Below are positions 4,097-5,491 of a DNA stretch of 5,491 bases, piece after piece; the stretch's first letter is position 1, and each line of letters begins with the position of its first letter. The DNA is from Methylophilaceae bacterium UBA6140 (GTDB lineage Bacteria > Pseudomonadota > Gammaproteobacteria > Burkholderiales > Methylophilaceae). The stretch covers positions 9,076-14,566 of the forward strand of contig DIVE01000082.1 in the NCBI GenBank assembly GCA_002423265.1. Direction: 5' to 3'. A program made the translations under genes and the position numbers. A model generated the notes under the pieces. It searched no databases and was not told the origin of the DNA. It saw nothing but the letters and a program-made list of their open reading frames with translations.

Positions 4097-5491
4097 ACGA
4101 CATCAATCCCATGTTCCTCGGCTGGAACGCCCTCAAGCCGGTCACGGTGAGCCCGATCGAGGACATCATCGAGGATATCCGCAACGGCAGAATGGTCGTG
4201 CTGGTCGATGAAGAAGACCGCGAAAACGAGGGCGATCTGATCGTCGCTGCGCAATTCGCCACGGCTGAACATATCAATTTCATGGCGCGCCACGGGCGCG
4301 GCCTGATCTGCCTGACGCTCACCGAGCAGCGTTGCAGGCAGCTCAACCTGGCACCCATGGTCGAGCGCAACGGCGCCAAGATGAGCACCAATTTCACCGC
4401 CTCGATCGAGGCGGCCAGCGGCGTTACCACCGGCATTTCCACCGCCGACCGCGCCCATACCATACAGACCGCGGTCGGTGTCAACGCCAGACCTTGCGAT
4501 ATCGTCAGCCCCGGCCATGTGTTCCCGCTGATGGCGCAGAACGGCGGCGTGCTGGCGCGCGCCGGCCATACCGAAGCCGGTTGCGACATCGCGCGTCTCG
4601 CCGGGCTGGAACCGGCCGCCGTGATCTGCGAGATATTGAAAGACGACGGTGAAATGGCGCGTCTGCCGGATCTGCTGCAGTTCGCCGCAGAACACGATCT
4701 GAAAGTCGGTACCATCGCTGATCTGATCAGCTATCGCAGCCGCACCGAGCGGCTGGTCAGCCGCGTCGCCGAGCGCATGGTGGAGACCGCCTGGGGCGAA
4801 TTCAAGCTGATTGCATTCAACGATTCCACCGATAATCAGACCCATCTGGCGCTGGTCAAGGGCGATCCACGTGCGCACGAGGAAGTCATGGTGCGCGTGC
4901 ACGAACCCCTGTCGGTATTCGATCTGCTTGATGCCGGCTCGCAAAGCCACAGCTGGAGTTTGCCCGATGCCATGCGTGAGATCAGCGCAGCCGGTGCGGG
5001 GGTCATTGTCATGCTGCGGCGTGACGAAAACAGTGAGGAGCTCGTCCATGCCATCAAATCAGCTCATCAGAAAGTCAGCAATCAGCATACGCTCAAGGAT
5101 TACGGTATTGGTGCGCAGATACTACGCGATCTGGGAGTGGTGAAAATGCGTCTGCTGGCCGAGCCGCGCAAGATCCCCAGCATGGCCGGTTTCGGGCTGG
5201 AAGTCACCGAATTCATCGGCGGCGCCGCACAAGCCAGGGATGCCAGACAAGCTGCGCCGGTGACCAGCCGGCAACCAACTGTCGTTACTGCCTTAGCACG
5301 ACAGCCCCGGCAGGCTCACACCCCCGCTTCGCGCCAGGAGGCTCGGCTATTGGCTTGGCGCGAGGTACGCGTCTGCAGCGTTGCGAAGCTTGTCAATGGA
5401 ATCACCATTGACTGCGCTCCGCGTCTTGCATCCATCGTTTTCCTGAAACAATGCATACGTGAATTTAGTGTGAACACGCCCTGGTCATCGT
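4093..5491 (+). CDS. ribB: 3,4-dihydroxy-2-butanone-4-phosphate synthase with degenerate GTP cyclohydrolase II domain (RibBX type), open at window end
   Basis: Starts ATG at 4093, overlapping the folE2 stop as ATGA. Residues about 21-225 are an intact RibB domain, which makes the riboflavin precursor L-3,4-dihydroxy-2-butanone 4-phosphate from ribulose 5-phosphate. Motifs are DEEDRENEGD (39-48), HGRGLIC (67-73), STADRAHTI (116-124) and GHTEAGCDIARLAGL (158-172). Residues about 226-376 resemble RibA at the ends (DYGIGAQILRDLGV at 336-349, EPRKIPSMAGFGLEV at 357-371), but the zinc site is gone: after RVH (268-270) comes EPLSVFDLLDAG instead of the ECLTGD...RCDCG motif, and the domain has no cysteine. 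Pipelines often call this ribBA; known proteobacterial variants of this type are called RibBX and have DHBP synthase activity only. Homology ends near residue 376 (5220), but no stop occurs before the window edge. Confidence 0.93.
   Translation, partial: MNDINPMFLGWNALKPVTVSPIEDIIEDIRNGRMVVLVDEEDRENEGDLIVAAQFATAEHINFMARHGRGLICLTLTEQRCRQLNLAPMVERNGAKMSTNFTASIEAASGVTTGISTADRAHTIQTAVGVNARPCDIVSPGHVFPLMAQNGGVLARAGHTEAGCDIARLAGLEPAAVICEILKDDGEMARLPDLLQFAAEHDLKVGTIADLISYRSRTERLVSRVAERMVETAWGEFKLIAFNDSTDNQTHLALVKGDPRAHEEVMVRVHEPLSVFDLLDAGSQSHSWSLPDAMREISAAGAGVIVMLRRDENSEELVHAIKSAHQKVSNQHTLKDYGIGAQILRDLGVVKMRLLAEPRKIPSMAGFGLEVTEFIGGAAQARDARQAAPVTSRQPTVVTALARQPRQAHTPASRQEARLLAWREVRVCSVAKLVNGITIDCAPRLASIVFLKQCIREFSVNTPWSS
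5256..5272. repeat. Inverted repeat GCCGG/CCGGC
   Basis: GCCGG (5256-5260) and CCGGC (5268-5272) flank a seven-base spacer. It is the first and shortest of four consecutive inverted repeats after the RibB domain, and alone would not be significant. Confidence 0.6.
5279..5304. repeat. Inverted repeat CTGTCGT/ACGACAG
   Basis: CTGTCGT (5279-5285) and ACGACAG (5298-5304) match perfectly over seven bases around a 12-base loop. No T run follows, so it is not an intrinsic terminator on either strand. Confidence 0.75.
5327..5365. repeat. Inverted repeat CTTCGCGCCA/TGGCGCGAGG
   Basis: CTTCGCGCCA (5327-5336) pairs with TGGCGCGAGG (5356-5365) over ten bases with one G-T pair. The 19-base loop and adjacent bases contain GGCT three times (5340-5343, 5345-5348, 5352-5355). 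This is the most stable-looking hairpin of the region and the sort of structure found in REP-like or other dispersed elements. Confidence 0.75.
5383..5422. repeat. Long imperfect hairpin around GTCAATGG/CCATTGAC
   Basis: GTCAATGG (5392-5399) and CCATTGAC (5405-5412) are perfect complements around the loop AATCA. After a small internal loop the stem continues with GCGAAGC (5383-5389) against GCTCCGC (5416-5422), one mismatch. No T run follows. The 40-base structure is hard to explain as coding sequence. Confidence 0.75.

Larger units (their letters stand above)
5221..5491. other. Hairpin-rich region after the end of RibB homology
   Basis: These 271 bases continue the ribB frame without a stop, but the predicted tail (GAAQARDARQAAP..., rich in Arg, Ala, Gln and Thr, ending FSVNTPWSS) matches nothing I know in the family, which ends at about this point. 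The codons TTA, CTA and TCA, absent from the first 320 or so codons of the gene, appear in the tail. The DNA has four successive inverted repeats. It may be a dispersed repeat, an insertion end or a terminator region. A one-base shift near 5221 would instead give a stop at 5261-5263 after about 13 residues. No transposase or ribH start is seen on either strand. Confidence 0.55.

Noticed and set aside
4332..4652. A 106-codon plus-strand frame inside ribB
   Set aside because: It lies wholly within the conserved RibB domain in another frame and its product is Arg/His/Gln-rich, typical of a shadow frame.
3134..5049. Two long minus-strand frames (3134-4087 and 3946-5049)
   Set aside because: They are in register with folE2 and ribB respectively and arise from the same codon avoidance. 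The plus-strand genes have unmistakable family motifs.
5221..5491. Start of an insertion sequence with a transposase on either strand
   Set aside because: Both strands were read. The minus strand has only a short frame beginning MDARRGAQSM that stops within about 40 codons and shows no transposase motif, and no terminal repeat pair or target duplication can be defined in the window.

Overview
The window looks like chromosomal DNA from a moderately GC-rich Gram-negative bacterium, most likely a betaproteobacterium. That placement rests on the Neisseria-like FolE2 and the RibBX-type riboflavin protein; it is inferred from family resemblance, not from a marker gene. All convincing genes are on the plus strand. 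I see no tRNA, rRNA, CRISPR array or transposase gene.

Region 1 (32-3084) is a compact run of five genes: a two-helix membrane protein, a 59-residue one-helix protein with an acidic tail, a 464-residue APC-superfamily permease resembling ethanolamine permeases, a 231-residue N-anchored protein of unknown function, and a small membrane protein with a basic, proline-rich N-terminus. Gaps are at most 29 bases and three junctions are overlapping or nearly so. This suggests one operon encoding a transporter with several dedicated accessory proteins. The substrate cannot be read from the sequence; an amine or amino acid is the best guess.

Region 2 (3085-3301) has no established gene. It holds four successive inverted repeats. 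The last is followed by eight Ts, like an intrinsic terminator, and lies only 26 bases before folE2. It either ends the transporter operon or forms a regulated leader for folE2. A 45-codon reading frame crosses the region and stops in the terminator loop.

Region 3 (3302 to about 5220) holds folE2 (zinc-independent GTP cyclohydrolase IB, first step of folate/pterin synthesis), overlapping by four bases a riboflavin gene. The latter has an intact RibB domain (3,4-dihydroxy-2-butanone 4-phosphate synthase) and a GTP cyclohydrolase II-like domain without a single cysteine, so it cannot have normal RibA activity. The pair couples folate and riboflavin precursor synthesis.

Region 4 (about 5221-5491) follows the end of recognisable riboflavin-gene homology. 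The frame stays open to the window edge, but the predicted tail resembles no RibBA ending I know, and the DNA is a chain of inverted repeats. It is probably a non-coding repeat or insertion joined to the 3' end of the gene. No ribH start is visible before the window ends.
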